NCBI GenBank assembly: GCA_030435675.1 | Contig: CM059625.1 | Coordinates: 1,736,001-1,800,000 of the forward strand | Direction of reading: 5' to 3' | Origin: Steinernema hermaphroditum | Lineage: Eukaryota; Nematoda; Chromadorea; Rhabditida; Steinernematidae | DNA length: 64,000 bases | Shown here: in pieces, positions 12,901 through 25,620 of the stretch | Position numbering within the stretch: position 1 is the stretch's first letter | Layout: each line of letters opens with the position of its first letter | Notes under the pieces: generated by a model | What the model was told of the DNA's origin: nothing | Seen by the model: only the letters and a program-made list of their open reading frames with translations | Databases searched by the model: none | Made by a program: the position numbers and the translations under genes

Positions 12901-15900
12901 GTGGGCGATTCTTTAAACGTTGAAATAAAACACGCGCAATGTCCTTGTCATTCGCACAAGGAACGAGCCCACGGACAAGTGCATCATGGGCCGGGTCCCA
13001 GGTGTTCACGGAGACCAGGAACAATACGTAGAACGGGATGGTAGATCGTCCCAGAGGGGAATATTTTCAAACGGTAAAAATGACGACTAAGTTGTCATCA
13101 TGATGCGTATTATACGTATGCGTACGGGTATATACTTCTTCTGGGAATATGAGGTATTTTTTTATCTTTGTGGGGAATTTCGTGACCAGCGATCGTGCGA
13201 AACGTTGTCTAATTCTGTCACGGCTCCTTGCACGGAACCAGCACGTATGAGGAGCTCTTGGGTCTTAAACTCGTAGTATGAGAATTTTCACTTAAAAGAA
13301 GGGGTAGAAAGTCTAAGATATATATAAATATATATGGCTATCCCTGCTTTGGAATGTACAAACGGACAGAGGTCATGATTGCTTGAGAAAGAGAACTGTA
13401 TCTGTTTTCCAAGATCGTGCTATGTTGATGCGTGTCCGACAAGAGATAGCCCCAGAGCACACATAGATTTGACGAAAATTCTTCTGTTCTTTGGTACCTT
13501 TCTGGGATCCTTCTGCTGCAACGTTCTCACAAATGACAACCACTTTGATTTTGTCAGTGCACCGTCATGAACTGCTTTACATATATTTAGCTGTTAGTGG
13601 TCAAGTGATCCATGTGTTGGCCAAAGAACATATGCTGAAAATATACCGTATGCCTCTATATTCGGTACACATTATGTGAAACAAAAATGAACAGGAAATA
13701 TCGTTAGTGTTCCAGCGAACATCCGGAATTAAAGCGAACGATCTGTGTGACCAATGATGTCTTGCTAGTCGTTCGAACAACTCTATCCATTAATAATTTG
13801 TTGATTACGAAAAGTGCACAAAATTCAGGAGTTGATGTATCGTTAAGCATACGCCAGTTCCGTGTGAATCTGGTCTGTCAGAATTTTGAAGTGCTTTGAA
13901 CTTAACTCGTAGACCTTTTTCAGACCGTTTACACTTGAACGCTCATCACCAAAATGTTCGCAAGACACTGGTGTGGACTGTGAAGGGGACCGACTTTTGT
14001 CTTTTGAACAATGGTGGATTGAAACACCATTCCTTTCAATTATCAATCAATGATATCCGCCATTTCCACCAATCGCGGGGAAAAGGAACCAGGGAAAGCT
14101 GTGAACATTTATACGGAGATAGTTCTGAAACCTTGATGACAGTACTCTGTTGACTATAAATTGTTTATGTGTATTGCTGAGCAAATCTGTTTCAATTCAT
14201 CCGATTGGAATCGACAAAAGCAGAGAATGGACTGACGATGGGATCGACCATTGTTAATAAACGTGATTCATATGAGAGATCCACTGGATTAAACCCTCTC
14301 TCGGTGGGAAAATTTGCACAGTTTTCGACCTTACAATTTGTAAGGATTTCACTTAAGATGGGATGCTGGTCTTAAAGTTCAGATCGCAAAGCAATATCCT
14401 TTTGTCACGAACATCTGCAAGGCAACTAAGAAGTCATTGAATCCTAAATGAGTGATATTGTTCCTGTTTTTATGGAATTCTGAGCGGCTCCAATATAGCA
14501 TTCCATAAATATACGGCTTGCAACAAGGCACCATCTAATTCACATATGTAGTCCATCAATTACTCACGCGTCGGACATGTTCGCAGTAGAATTGAAATTC
14601 GGTGCGTTGAGAACCTTTTCAAAACGGTTGTGTCAAGATCGACCGCATCGACCCTTTTGTGACATTTTCGGAGGGCATCGTTAGCTAAAAGTGCATTTCT
14701 ATTCTTAAATTTACAACGCTTCAAACAACAAAGGTTCTTGAAAATATGTCGTTAGCTTATTCTTGTGAGTCAGAGAACTCATCAATAAATGATGAAAGAA
14801 ATTCGTAATTTTGATTAAATTTTAGGACCTTGCCAACGACCCAGCTAGGCTATGACGCATGCAGAATTCTAATGACCGCCTACCACTCCTAACATGGATA
14901 CTATTATGCGAAAAGCAAACAGCGATGGTCGGTGGTATGACTCATTCAATTCATCAATTTGTGATAGAGACGTACATATATAGCTTGCCCAAAATAACAG
15001 CAGTCTAAAGTCGTGCAGGCTATAAGAATTATGTCTTCTTTTTTCATTATGCCCTTACAACCTGTAAACCTGATTTATCTAATAAATCATGTATGCAAAG
15101 AAAGATCGAATTTCCAGTATTGAACTTATTATATGTCGTCACCTTAAAATCCGCTATCCTGGAAAACATCTTTCCTCGAAACTTTGCTTTGTTGATAAAG
15201 TGTATTCAGTAACTAATTGTAGAGGATGCCCCAGGAGTCTTATCCCTCTGCGTTAAGCAATGATCATGATTTCCATGTACATCACAAAGGTTTTCGTAAC
15301 TAGGATGATGCTACAGTAATCAAGTAGCTGATTTCCAGTTCATTACACCAGTGCCAATTTCATATTACTACGATTGTCATAAAAGTCCATTGTCCACCTC
15401 GCCCACTCTCACGCCCCCCCAATGACAATAGTGCTACCGTATCCGTCAAAGAAGCGCAACCCACTCAAAATTGGGACACGTTTCCAAGCGACAAATCGTA
15501 GCCACCCAACTGGTAAGTGCAACATCGTAGACGATGAATTATTTCTCATGGAACGTGCGCTCCTCTCCACCACGCATATATATTTCGTGAATATGATGAA
15601 CCCGTACGTGACGGGGCATGCTGCTGGCGCGAAAAAACAAGCAAGTAGAATGAGAAATGAAGCGGCGGCGGAGATGACAAACGTGTGCGCGCGGGCCTAC
15701 TAGACAAGGAAGACGCAAAAAATAGTTTGTTTGACATTTAAGTGAGTCCCCAATTAAACAACATCATGCTTCCGGCTTGCCAGCCTGCGCACCACGTTTA
15801 GTAATTCAACCACACATGGCCGCTTTTGACGTCAAACTTTTGTGTATGTATGTGTGCTCTTTTGATCGTTGATGGACTGACGAGAACGTTTGATTGGTTG

Positions 15901-17088
15901 GAATGTCGAATGAGGCGCAAAAATCTGCCACAGTTTTTGGAAAAGTGCTCTGCACGTGGGCCGCGATTTCTGAGAAGGTCAACGAGGAACAAATTAGGAG
16001 TCTGAAGGGCCGCCAGGTGAACGGTACGGTGGAATGAAAAATGGTGATTTGAAATTCATCGAAATGTCGAGTTACATTTAAATGGGGTATGTTCAATTAA
16101 ACATTACAGGTGAACGGACTGTGTCTATACTTAATGAATCAGGTCCTTTTTCAGTAGTTTCAATGCAAGGGGTTTATATTATATCGTAAGTTATTTTGCA
16201 GGAAATCTTTGAGTTTCATGATCTGTGCTGGACGGGGATCCACCTGTATACACATTCGCGCAATAATCCAATCGCTTGCACAGGTGCCGTCTATATATAA
16301 ATGAACCTGCTTCCGGCTGTACCCTGAACCCTACGGTCTATCAGAACACTTCGAATGCGCGTTCCCGATCATAGGGTCATTTGTGTTTATGTGACCAGGA
16401 AGTTCAAGAAATGAAAGCAGGTGACAAAGTTCTACAAAATCATGGGTAAACTGTAACCCTGCATCGTGTGCGACATCAAAAGAGGGATCTGGTCGGGGTG
16501 GTGATGAAATGCGTAAAGGAGGAAATGGTCTGTTGGCCGGGTAGCCATACTATGCGCAAAGGATGAATCTCAAACATGCGTATAGTTTCTTCCAAAATTG
16601 CAAAATTGTAGAGTGGAGTGCATATCAACACAAGTGTTCGGAACGCAACTGAAAACTTTAATCAAGCACTTTAAGAACAGGCGTTGGCTGATTCATATTC
16701 TGGCAAAATCCCTTATTTTAGAAGCGATTTTTCTGACAAGCCGATTTCAGCAAACACCAAAATAGCTACGGAACTGGATGGAACTGACAGCTGAAGCGAG
16801 CGAAAGCGGAACAAAAAAAAGAGTGTAGGATAATGTGACGTAAATTGGAGCGAAGATCTATCGTTTTGATGGGCAGTCGCTCATATAACCAGCGGTGCAG
16901 ATCGACTTCTAGATGATAATAAGCCGAAAAATGATGAATTTAGTGATCGATCAGGGCGTGAAAAGTGATGAGGAAGCGCTGGGCAACACATGCATGCTGG
17001 TTCACATGGACTATAGAATCAAAGATAATAGCTTTGAAAACTAGCATACATATATCCATAGTTTCTTGAGGTGGATATGTATAAGTGG

Positions 17089-17286
17089 TCAGCTATATCG
17101 GCGGATTTCCGCGATTCTGGTATGCCGTTGCCAACTAGCTGGATCACCAGAATTAGCTAAGTCAGATGAACTGTAAGTCATAAATTTCTTGCCGCACTTC
17201 ACGTGCACTCTCCGCGTATCTTTTTTTCCTCTTTGCACCTTCCACCTTTCCCGGAACGTTTCTATTGCTTCCGGCTCTGCAATCAT
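17089..17286 (-). CDS. Unrecognised short frame, possible last exon
   Basis: The frame starts MIAEPEAIETFRERWKVQRG and is charged, with the composition of a real protein rather than of noise. A possible acceptor (AAGGTGACAG) ends at about 17299, just before GTGAATTTGAAGATG. I do not recognise the product and cannot find upstream exons. It lies head to head with the plus-strand frame at 17438. Confidence 0.25.
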   Translation of the reverse strand: MIAEPEAIETFRERWKVQRGKKDTRRVHVKCGKKFMTYSSSDLANSGDPASWQRHTRIAEIRRYS

Positions 17287-17437
17287 CTTCAAATTCACCT
17301 GTCACCTTAGACAGCGAAAAACAAAACATGCGAAATCATACGTACGAATTGGTGCTCATGGAAAACTAGCATTTGCAGAGTGAATAATTCGTTCACAAAA
17401 CAGCACCCAAAGGACAACCTGCAAGAAGATAAAAACA

Positions 17438-17716
17438 ATGAACGATAAAATCTTACATTGTAACGTAGCACTTTCAGTTAAGGATCTTGTGCACAAATTG
17501 GATGACAAGTTGCGGGAAAATATGCATGTATGGTCCGAGTACTTCAGCAAAATATCGCAATATTTAAAACCGATTAATGCGTTGTGGTCGTATAGACACC
17601 ATCTATCCATGCCTACTGTATCTGTTGCGAACCTGGCAGACGTGTAAGTGTGTACTGCTTCCAATATCGAACCAACTTTAGCCCCTCACCTTAGAAGTAA
17701 GCTCGTATTGTTTTAA
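17438..17716 (+). CDS. Unrecognised small gene candidate
   Basis: The frame starts MNDKILHCNVALSVKDLVHK and runs to a strong donor (GTAAGTG at 17644). An acceptor (CACCTTAG) at 17694 restores the phase and leads to a short tail with stop at 17716, giving about 76 residues. The protein would be mostly helical and charged, with no signal peptide and no motif I know. Reading phase across the intron is consistent, which is the main support. It could equally be two chance splice signals around an open frame. Confidence 0.25.
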
Positions 17717-20700
17717 ACACCGAAGAAAGTTCGTATTGTTCAAACTACAAATGCGATCTTTGGACGGTAATTCAATTGACCGGACATCAGTCTGTACAAG
17801 CTACAAATATGTTCAAACGAAATTATATGCAGAAAATGCTCGACTTTATTAAGGGGTAAACTGTGCATACAAACATTTAAGTACGTCTCGCTACGTAGAT
17901 TACATCGTATGCTCCTACTGTAGCATTACCCAATTACTTAACCAAATTCATTAAGTTTGTTTGTGGGCATAGAAGTCCGTACTTACATAACAATTGTGCT
18001 AAACGCGTTTATCGCACGAATAGGACAACACAAAACTTTCTATGCAAAATAAGGCTGCAAAATTTTCTCAGTATTATCAAGGCACTCTATCACTCTGAAA
18101 AGAGAACTCTTATTTGCAATGGTCAACTCCACGAGGTGTACTGTTGGACGAAGCTGACAGTTTTTTCACACTTCGTGAAAACAACCCTCGTTTCATTTTT
18201 TGCGCACCAAAAAGTGTAGCTTATTTTTGGTCGCTACCGATTAATATTTCATAGTGTTTCTCGTCGACACTCAATAATTCAGGAAATAGACAAGCGCAAA
18301 AAAAGGCGGAACGCCTTTTGCGATTCTGACGAAAAAACGACATACCCACGTATTTCCAAGTTTTGGAATTTAAAAATGTCCACATTAAGAAATCGCCCCG
18401 GAAGTGAGCGACGCGTCGGCAGGTGGAATACCTGATTAGAGGCATCTGCAAGCGGACCGCTTCCTGAAAGCCGTTCACCTGTGAACACGTACCACAAAGA
18501 GGAAATGAATAGCAAAGTAGCAAAGTATAAACATCTTGATACTCGACGGAACGTTCAAGATTGGCATTAGCAAAAGTTTGGTCTTTCCTTAAAAGGGTCT
18601 TACAGTTGACCTTGTTCTAAAGTATAGAGCTGGGAAGGTTCTGCTAGAAACCCCGCTGATCAGAGACTCAGTTTTTCAACAACGACTAAGGAGGAATAAT
18701 GAAAAATTCCGGAACACGAGAGCTTCGAAAACACACAATGCGCTTAACGCTACTATAGCCGTACTAGATTAACGATTAGTTGCGTTATCCCACATAGCAA
18801 GAAACATGCTAATCGGGATCATCCTCGTGGCTGAAAATCGGTTGCGGTAAGTGTGTTATTGAGGTGAAGTCTTCGTAATGCGATCGTGATTCCGTCAGCT
18901 TAAAATATTTCCCCGAAAAACAAACCCGAATGACCTATCGTTGAACTTTAAGTTATCCGCTTATTCTTGTTGTGTTGTCCTTTAAACAGCTTAATCTTAG
19001 GGGATGTGCAGATAAATCACATACTGGCTGTGGATTCCATTAGTTCCTGATCTCTAAAACAACTAAGTAGTGAGGCCGTTCAGGAAAAGAGTCTTCTATA
19101 GTTAGTTGTTGTATGAAAGCGATATTAGACATGCAAGACTTTCAACGGCTTTTGAATAATGGCCAGATCAGGAAAACACAATGACAACTAACATTCGGTA
19201 GCCATCTAGACAGAAAGCGGCTTTCAGATATGCCTGGTTCCAAAAACAAATATCATGGTAGACCAACCGGGTACCGTACACAATGATGATGGAATGTGCA
19301 CACGATTCAGTCCTACTAGACACGGGAAAAACGTGCAGCATCGAACCCTTTTTCCATAAAAACGTGCCTGTGCACCTGATGCTGACTGAAGCCAGCGAGA
19401 CATACTATAAAACATAGCTCCCATAACCACAATATAAGGGGATCTGCAAGCATCCAGCAGCACTTAAGACACCAGCCAAATAAATTTCAAAAGGTCATGC
19501 CATTGTGACTTAATGGGTAAAACGCTCTGTGAACATTGTCTAGGAAAACGTACCCAATTCAGCGCTTTGTCAAGCTAGAGTAATGTTAAAGGTCACGTGC
19601 TCTTGAGGCTATCTCAAAGCGACCGTCGTTCACTCATCTAAAAAAAAGCTAACCGGTGAGCTGATAAGCCGTGTGTCGGCGACCCCTCTCCACTAGTAAA
19701 ATAGCGCATAGAACATAAAGAGAGACATAGAAGATGTTCATCTGTTTGAGAATGAAAACCAGGAACTGCGAGAAGTGCGCGCCAGATATAAACACGGAAA
19801 GCGTTTTGAATGTGGTACTGAATATAGAGCCGCTTTCAAAGGAATTTTTGTTTCACTTACTTCCTTCCAGATAAAGGGCGGGCACGAAGGATCACTGCTT
19901 TGGATACTATACATAATACACATGCTAAAAATGCGTGTTAAGACAAGTGAAATCTGATGATGCTTTTTGATTAGGTCCTTCATGACAACACAAATATTCT
20001 TCTGAACGTGACATCTATGCGAGCGATCGCACAATATTCCCGTCAACCGCTTATTGGGTGGCTAAATGGACGTTCCCCTTGTCCATTTCAAGACTTAAAT
20101 GTCACATAGTTGTTGCCCATATTTTCGCGAACACATATGAAATCAGGCGTGGACACCTGTTTTGGAACAGCACATAACGAGGAACGTGCGCTTCCTTGAT
20201 CCATGTATATGAGCACATGCGGAGAAACATATGTACTTGTTAATTATCGACAAACACAATATCTACTTCGGTATACGACTATTACGGCAATGTGATTGGA
20301 AGCCCCATTAAGATTTTGTTTCATCCAGTTAAGGCAATTAGACACGGATGAACCCTCGATGGAAAAGACTACGACTTCCAACCCAAAAAACTAGTGAACC
20401 ACACATCAAGCATTAACTACCGTTCATTTCTAATGTGTGACAGAGTGGTAGGTAGAGAACGTTTTACTCTTATCAATGGTTATGCTTGCTAAAACAATTG
20501 AATGTGCGATGAAACAGCGCTGACTCACGTATTTCAACAGGCGGCCAACTGAGGTGTCGTACCTAATGTAGATCTACGTAACAAAGAGATAATAACCGTA
20601 TTTATAGCATGCCTTCTAAGGGTGTTCCTTATCTGGCGAGCACAGAGGGAAAGAGACATCTCTTCTTTTAGTCTTTTCTTACTGTATCTCTATTGTGTGC

Positions 20701-22030
20701 CTCTTCAAATAACCCACTGGAAGCAACAAAAAAAGCACTTTTAACAAAGGAAAAAGAGCATACGATCCTCTACCGTAATCAGCAACTTTTTCATACGACA
20801 TAAAAGTAAAATCATTTTCCGTCACACCAATTCACCCCTGACGAGTTAACGCAAAGCCACCGAACGCGTTCTTAGCTCAATCTTCAAAAATGCCAACCTC
20901 AACTCAAGCGGAAGGCTTGACGCCTATGGTCGCCGGCTGAGATTATTTTTATCTCTTGCGTCGTTTTCCGAAAATTCTTAAAGTCCGCATGACTACACCG
21001 TCGTCTTGGAGTAAAGATCTCACCAGCTTTCAAGATGTTTGACCAAGTCATGTGTAACATTGTGACGCCTAAGTCCGTGGAATACGGTAGTTTTCTAGCG
21101 TACAAAGACGCTTACTGAAAATACCTAACACACTACGCAAAATCGCCATGATTTTAAAGTTTCTGAACTACATCGGTTCCGAACAGAACTGTACAGAAAA
21201 TCCAAGTTGCCCTACGTTTCTGTGCACCAAAAACTCAATTTTACTATCTATTACAGTCTTGCCAAACCCTTTTGGACAAAACCCCCTCACATTCTTATCC
21301 CGTAAGAAATCAGAATCGCTCTCCAAAACAAAACCGACATTTATTAAACTTTCGGGCCGGTTAATTTCATGTATACTTTCCTCAAGCGGAACAAAAAAAA
21401 AATTAACAATACTAGTGCAAGTATGCGAGAGCGGGCAAAGTTTTCGAAATATCAGCACTGAAGCAAGCATTGCGTGGAGTGGCAGCATAAGTGAGCAGCG
21501 GTCAAATGGTCAAATTATCATTACTTCGTTGGTTTCGACTTCCTGGTTGGAGTGGAATTCGTGAAAAGAGCTGTGTGCGGCCAGCTCCGAATATTCACAC
21601 ATTTCAATATAGTCATTGCAGTGCAATAGGTAAGACAATCTCTAACAAGAAAGGCGATTTAAAAACACATTTTTGTTGGTGTGTGTCATGCTAGAACAAA
21701 AGTTCTGAAGACGTTAAAAACAAAGATGGTTAACAATAAAACCGATAAAACGGTTAACCTTTACATCGTACAAAAGGAGAACACTTTGGGCACCGCTTTT
21801 CGTGTAAACACAGCAAATATACAATTACGAGAACTGAAAGTGTCTTAAGGTTTCTTCTTTGTTAACGGTGTTATGCACCGAAAACCAGATTCGTCAATGA
21901 ACACAAAAATATGCAAGACTTGGTGTCCGCATTGAGAAAAAAAAACAGATAGCTCTTGGGAACATATCGCCATCTTAATACCGTCTAAGTTTACAGTACT
22001 CGTGGATAAAGCAAACCTCTTTTTTTTTTT

Positions 22031-22062
22031 TTCTATGCAGAAACAAAGGTTTCTGCATAGAA
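22031..22062. repeat. Perfect 14-bp hairpin beside a T-run
   Basis: TTCTATGCAGAAAC is followed by the 4-base loop AAAG and the exact reverse complement GTTTCTGCATAGAA. A run of at least 12 T lies directly to the left, so on the minus strand the hairpin is followed by an A-run. It could be a fold-back insertion scar or a small structured RNA. No gene is attached to it. Confidence 0.7.
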
Positions 22063-22678
22063 CGAACGAACAAACTTGTTGTGTTGTGAACAACCATGTT
22101 TGCCTTTGATGATACATGAATAGCAAGCAGACTCTGCGGCAGATAGCGTGACCTTCACGATCCCTTCTACATAACCGTACCGTAACCGGAGAACTGGCGA
22201 CAAGCAGCAATGATCTGGCAAAAAGTTATATAAAACCGAGCGAAATAGTGTGTTGCCAATACTGGCCCAAATTTGACTTAAACAATGTGGAAACTTCACA
22301 GACCACAATTCCGACCACTGACGCCCAGCGACAGATGAAACAAAACAACGCCGCTCTTTAAAGATAGTGCTCGTAATTCACGGAGCCGTCGTAATCGTTC
22401 CATTGACGCCGTGACGAAAACATTCGCTAATTGGTACAGTAATGTCCACGCACAAATGTCACAAATGGCAATAACTGCCCCAAAGGGAGCTTCATCGTAC
22501 GCCTCCACTATCAAACATCGGCCCATGGACACCAGCCACCTCCCCCCTCAGCGGTTTGTCAAAACAATTCCCTTCGGCAACAAAACACACACACACGCGG
22601 GACATCTCTTTGTTGCATTAATAAATGTGATAGATAATGAAGTCCGACATAACATCGTTCTACCGTTATTAGGCCAAC

Positions 22679-22684
22679 TTTATT
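22679..22684 (-). terminator. Poly(A) signal AATAAA of the CCM3 gene
   Basis: AATAAA on the minus strand, 50 bases after the stop codon at 22734. Confidence 0.6.
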
Positions 22685-22733
22685 GTATTCGATTAGCTAC
22701 AATATATCACAGATAAATAACAACGGATGATGA

Positions 22734-24682
22734 TTATGTTAGTCGAGCCTTGTCGCGGACCGTACGTACGATTTGAGTCGTTTGGAATATTAGCTGGTTG
22801 GCTGACACCGAAACCTAGAAAACAATTTATAAGTATGAAGAAGGAACGGTCGTGCATCTGTTGGATGGTTGCTGTATCTCGACCGTTATTTTACCTGATT
22901 GGCGTTCTGGTTACGGAAATAATCCTTCAGTGTGTTACTGAATCCTTTTGAGTAGTGGACGAATTCGCGTTTCCGCCGTTCTACGGCTGAAAAGCATCAT
23001 TTGAAAATTGCCCTTGGTGCAGTACTCACCTTGTTGGTGTGAAGCTGGGACAACCTGAATTACCGCGTTTGTCGCGTCGAGGAGCTTCTTTATGGAAGAA
23101 GCGATTTCTCTGATAGTCTCCAAAAACGTTCGGCGTTCACCCATTTCCTCGGGTACTCTGGAGAGCACTTTTCGAAGAGCGATGGCTCTAAATGCATAAA
23201 ATAACTACAGTTATTTCTCAAAAAATTCAAGATTACAAGTGTCGAATTCTCATTAAATCTCTGTCGTCGCTACCCTAGTGGTATCATTACCGCATCTCGA
23301 CGATATAACAACACAATCAGAAGTCATTAGTATGATCGCTGAGTACACACAACGTATTACCGAATCCTACATCATTTAGATCCTACATCATGTAGATTGC
23401 TGTTATCAGGTTATCAGAATTTGCGCAGAAAAATGAGTAAATGAATCAAATCTGCACTTGCAAAGAAATTGTCACTTTTAAATCACATAGCTGTGCGAGC
23501 TATAAGTACGAAATTGGCTTAACAGCTATTCTCATTTCGTTGATTTTGGTACACAACTATTACGAATTGCATAACTATCGCAAACTATTGCGAACATGAG
23601 TCATATCTGAGTCACGATTGCAGCTGAAGAAAGCCTTATTACCGTGCAGACAGTTCCTGGAACTCAGCAACATTGCGATACTGAGGTATTTCCAAATCTT
23701 CAACTGATGCGTTCGCTTGAAGGCGGAGGAACGATTCCTAATCATGTAGACTGTAAATTTAGAACAGAAGCTTGGTATACCTGCAGGTTCACGTTCAGTT
23801 CGGACTCAGCAAGAAGAATGCGCATCATGTCGTATAAGAAAGAAGGTGACGTTTGGTCGGCTGTCTTCAGTGATGTGCGCAGTCGCTAAAATAATATCAT
23901 TAAAATGGAAGAGAGAATATGCAAAAAATATTGTATTCTCTAAATGCAATTAAAATACTAGACAACGTATCAAATCAAGAATGAACTATAAATTCGAATC
24001 AACAAATTTATAACGAGTTGTTACTTGAAGTGAATCATCGTACTTCAGAAGCCATTTCATCAGAAGACAGTCAAAAGTAAGATAAAGTGAGCAGTGCCAT
24101 TTAAAACTCAATCGCATGCACAACCCAAGCTGATTGACCACCGAGGACTCATTCACCTTTACAAAGTCTGAACATGCAAAAAAGTGAGCCAGCTTAAAAT
24201 CGTGGATCGTAATACCTTACATGCTCAATTTTGCAGCCGACATCGGGATCCAGTAAGATTAATGTTTCACTAAAGCTCCAAAGCAAAAACAGGTTACTGT
24301 TCATTATGATGACAATCGAACTACTGACAGAGCGCGGCTCCGCACATACATCCTGCTTTAAATGAATGGCAAAGCTAGCTAGCCTTTTAATTGTGCTGTT
24401 CCAAATGCCACTGGAAAATTTGCAGGACGCTCGTAACCAACTTACTGCTAAGTTGCAATCTTGCATCCTATGTGAGTTATATCTTTGTAGATTTTACCCC
24501 CCCCTTTGATATGAATGCGCCATGAATATTTACATTCTAGTAGAACACTGAAGTGGGAATCTTACGTTAATCGCCTCAACTGCTTTGCGGCTATCCATGT
24601 TCGAAGCCTTCAGCTGATCGAGAACAGGACTGATCACGCATTGGTAGGTCATAGCCCCGAGATAACCGCCTTCTTCCGTCAT
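22734..24682 (-). CDS. ccm-3: Programmed cell death 10 / CCM3 homologue
   Basis: Six exons join in phase: 24682-24566, 23864-23781, 23737-23643, 23187-23030, 22986-22895 and 22814-22734, giving 208 residues against about 212 in the human protein. Recognisable blocks, in order, are YLGAMTYQCVISPVLDQL (N-terminal dimerisation helices), FLYDMMRILLAESELNVN, AEFQELSARAIALRKVLSRV, RRTFLETIREIASSIKKLLD, REFVHYSKGFSNTLKDYF and SVSANQLIFQTTQ, the last three covering the FAT-homology bundle. In animals CCM3 is a scaffold that holds GCKIII kinases and striatin/STRIPAK complexes; in worms it acts in excretory canal and germline tube integrity. The start is preceded by TTTACCTCAG five bases before the ATG. 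Every intron phase and the full family length agree, so the call is firm; expression is not shown. Confidence 0.92.
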
Positions 24683-24687
24683 CGTCA

Positions 24688-24689
24688 CT
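24688..24689 (-). promoter_or_regulatory. Probable trans-splice acceptor of the CCM3 gene
   Basis: GATTTACCTCAG on the minus strand ends here, followed by TGACG and the ATG at 24682. It fits leader addition, though an upstream non-coding exon is not excluded. Confidence 0.45.
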
Positions 24690-25620
24690 GAGGTAAATCG
24701 AAAAACTGCAAAGAGGACAATACATTGTAGCGCGTCATCGTGAATTAGCACGTCACAAGCACGCGAACTTCAATCAATCAAAACGTCGTGGATCTAGCAG
24801 GTTTGCAACAGATTAAACAAATACACGACATACAGTACAGCGGATGGTCAGAGTTAAGCGGGACGCTGTGAGAGCCGCCGGACGGTGCGCGGCCACGCGC
24901 GCGATGATGCACGCCGAGGTGATGGTTGGTGATCGTCCAGCGGCGATGCGATGAATCATCAGTTGCATGCATGACACGATTATCAAACGCAACAATAAAG
25001 GAATGCGAAGCTATTCAGCTTCAGTTATCAGCCGGTGTAGTAGAGATGGATGAAAAAATTGACTGCCAACGCATGATAACGGCCGAAATTAAACGAAGAA
25101 GTGAGACGAATGGGTGTTATCGACATCCTCGAGGTGAGAAGACATTGGTTGAACAAGTGTGAACAATGAAAAATGGCTAAAGATGCGATGCGAAATTAGA
25201 ACTTAACTTGAAAAAGTCACCAAAGAGTCACCAACGAACTACAAGATGCACCAGCATTTTTGACAGCACTGGGCTCGGTCAAGGCCTATGCAATAAAGAG
25301 CAGCCAGCAGCTCCCAAACAAAAGCATCCACGTCAATAGATGTAGGACCGCGTGTCATGCACACCGATTGCTTGCCTACAGCTGTAAATCATTGGATAGG
25401 ACGCCGTCCAATGCACATATATGTGTTTCTTGCCAGCTACTTGCTTTGCATTTTGGTCGATTATAGAATTTGCGAAATGAACATAGGAGAAACCATTGCA
25501 TTAGATTCCCGTGTACGTTATCAAAAAATGCAATGCAAAAACAGTGTTAGACGTTGCAATAGTGATTAGGCACAGTTATATTAAAACAAAAACTGGAGTG
25601 TGTCTAGTCATTACTACGTC

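Larger units (their letters stand above)
9967..22678. other. Gene-poor stretch
   Basis: About 12.7 kb with no confident gene. The left 1.3 kb is GC-rich and purine-rich, with TATA-like strings at 10225 and 10430, and could be regulatory. The remainder is AT-rich with many short open frames on both strands and no family resemblance. Two small divergent frames near 17.1-17.7 kb and a hairpin at 22031 are the only items worth listing. Confidence 0.5.

Noticed and set aside
14186..20519. CTGTTTCA-like motifs of the nematode piRNA type
   Set aside because: Only about three instances in 64 kb on both strands, which is the number expected by chance; no clustering.
21148..21564. Open frame of 138 codons (plus) with a 106-codon frame on the opposite strand
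   Set aside because: Both strands are open over the same DNA, there are no splice or leader signals, and neither translation resembles a family. I could not choose between them.
21845..22210. Minus frame with FVFIDESGF, which recalls the DDE strand of Tc1/mariner-type transposases
   Set aside because: Only a few residues match, the second and third catalytic acids are not seen, and the frame includes the low-complexity A-run.
22296..22532. Minus frame with NVFVTASMERL, first taken as the C-terminal exon of CCM3
   Set aside because: A better exon at 22814-22734 (SVSANQLIFQTTQ) fits both phase and family, and AATAAA follows it.
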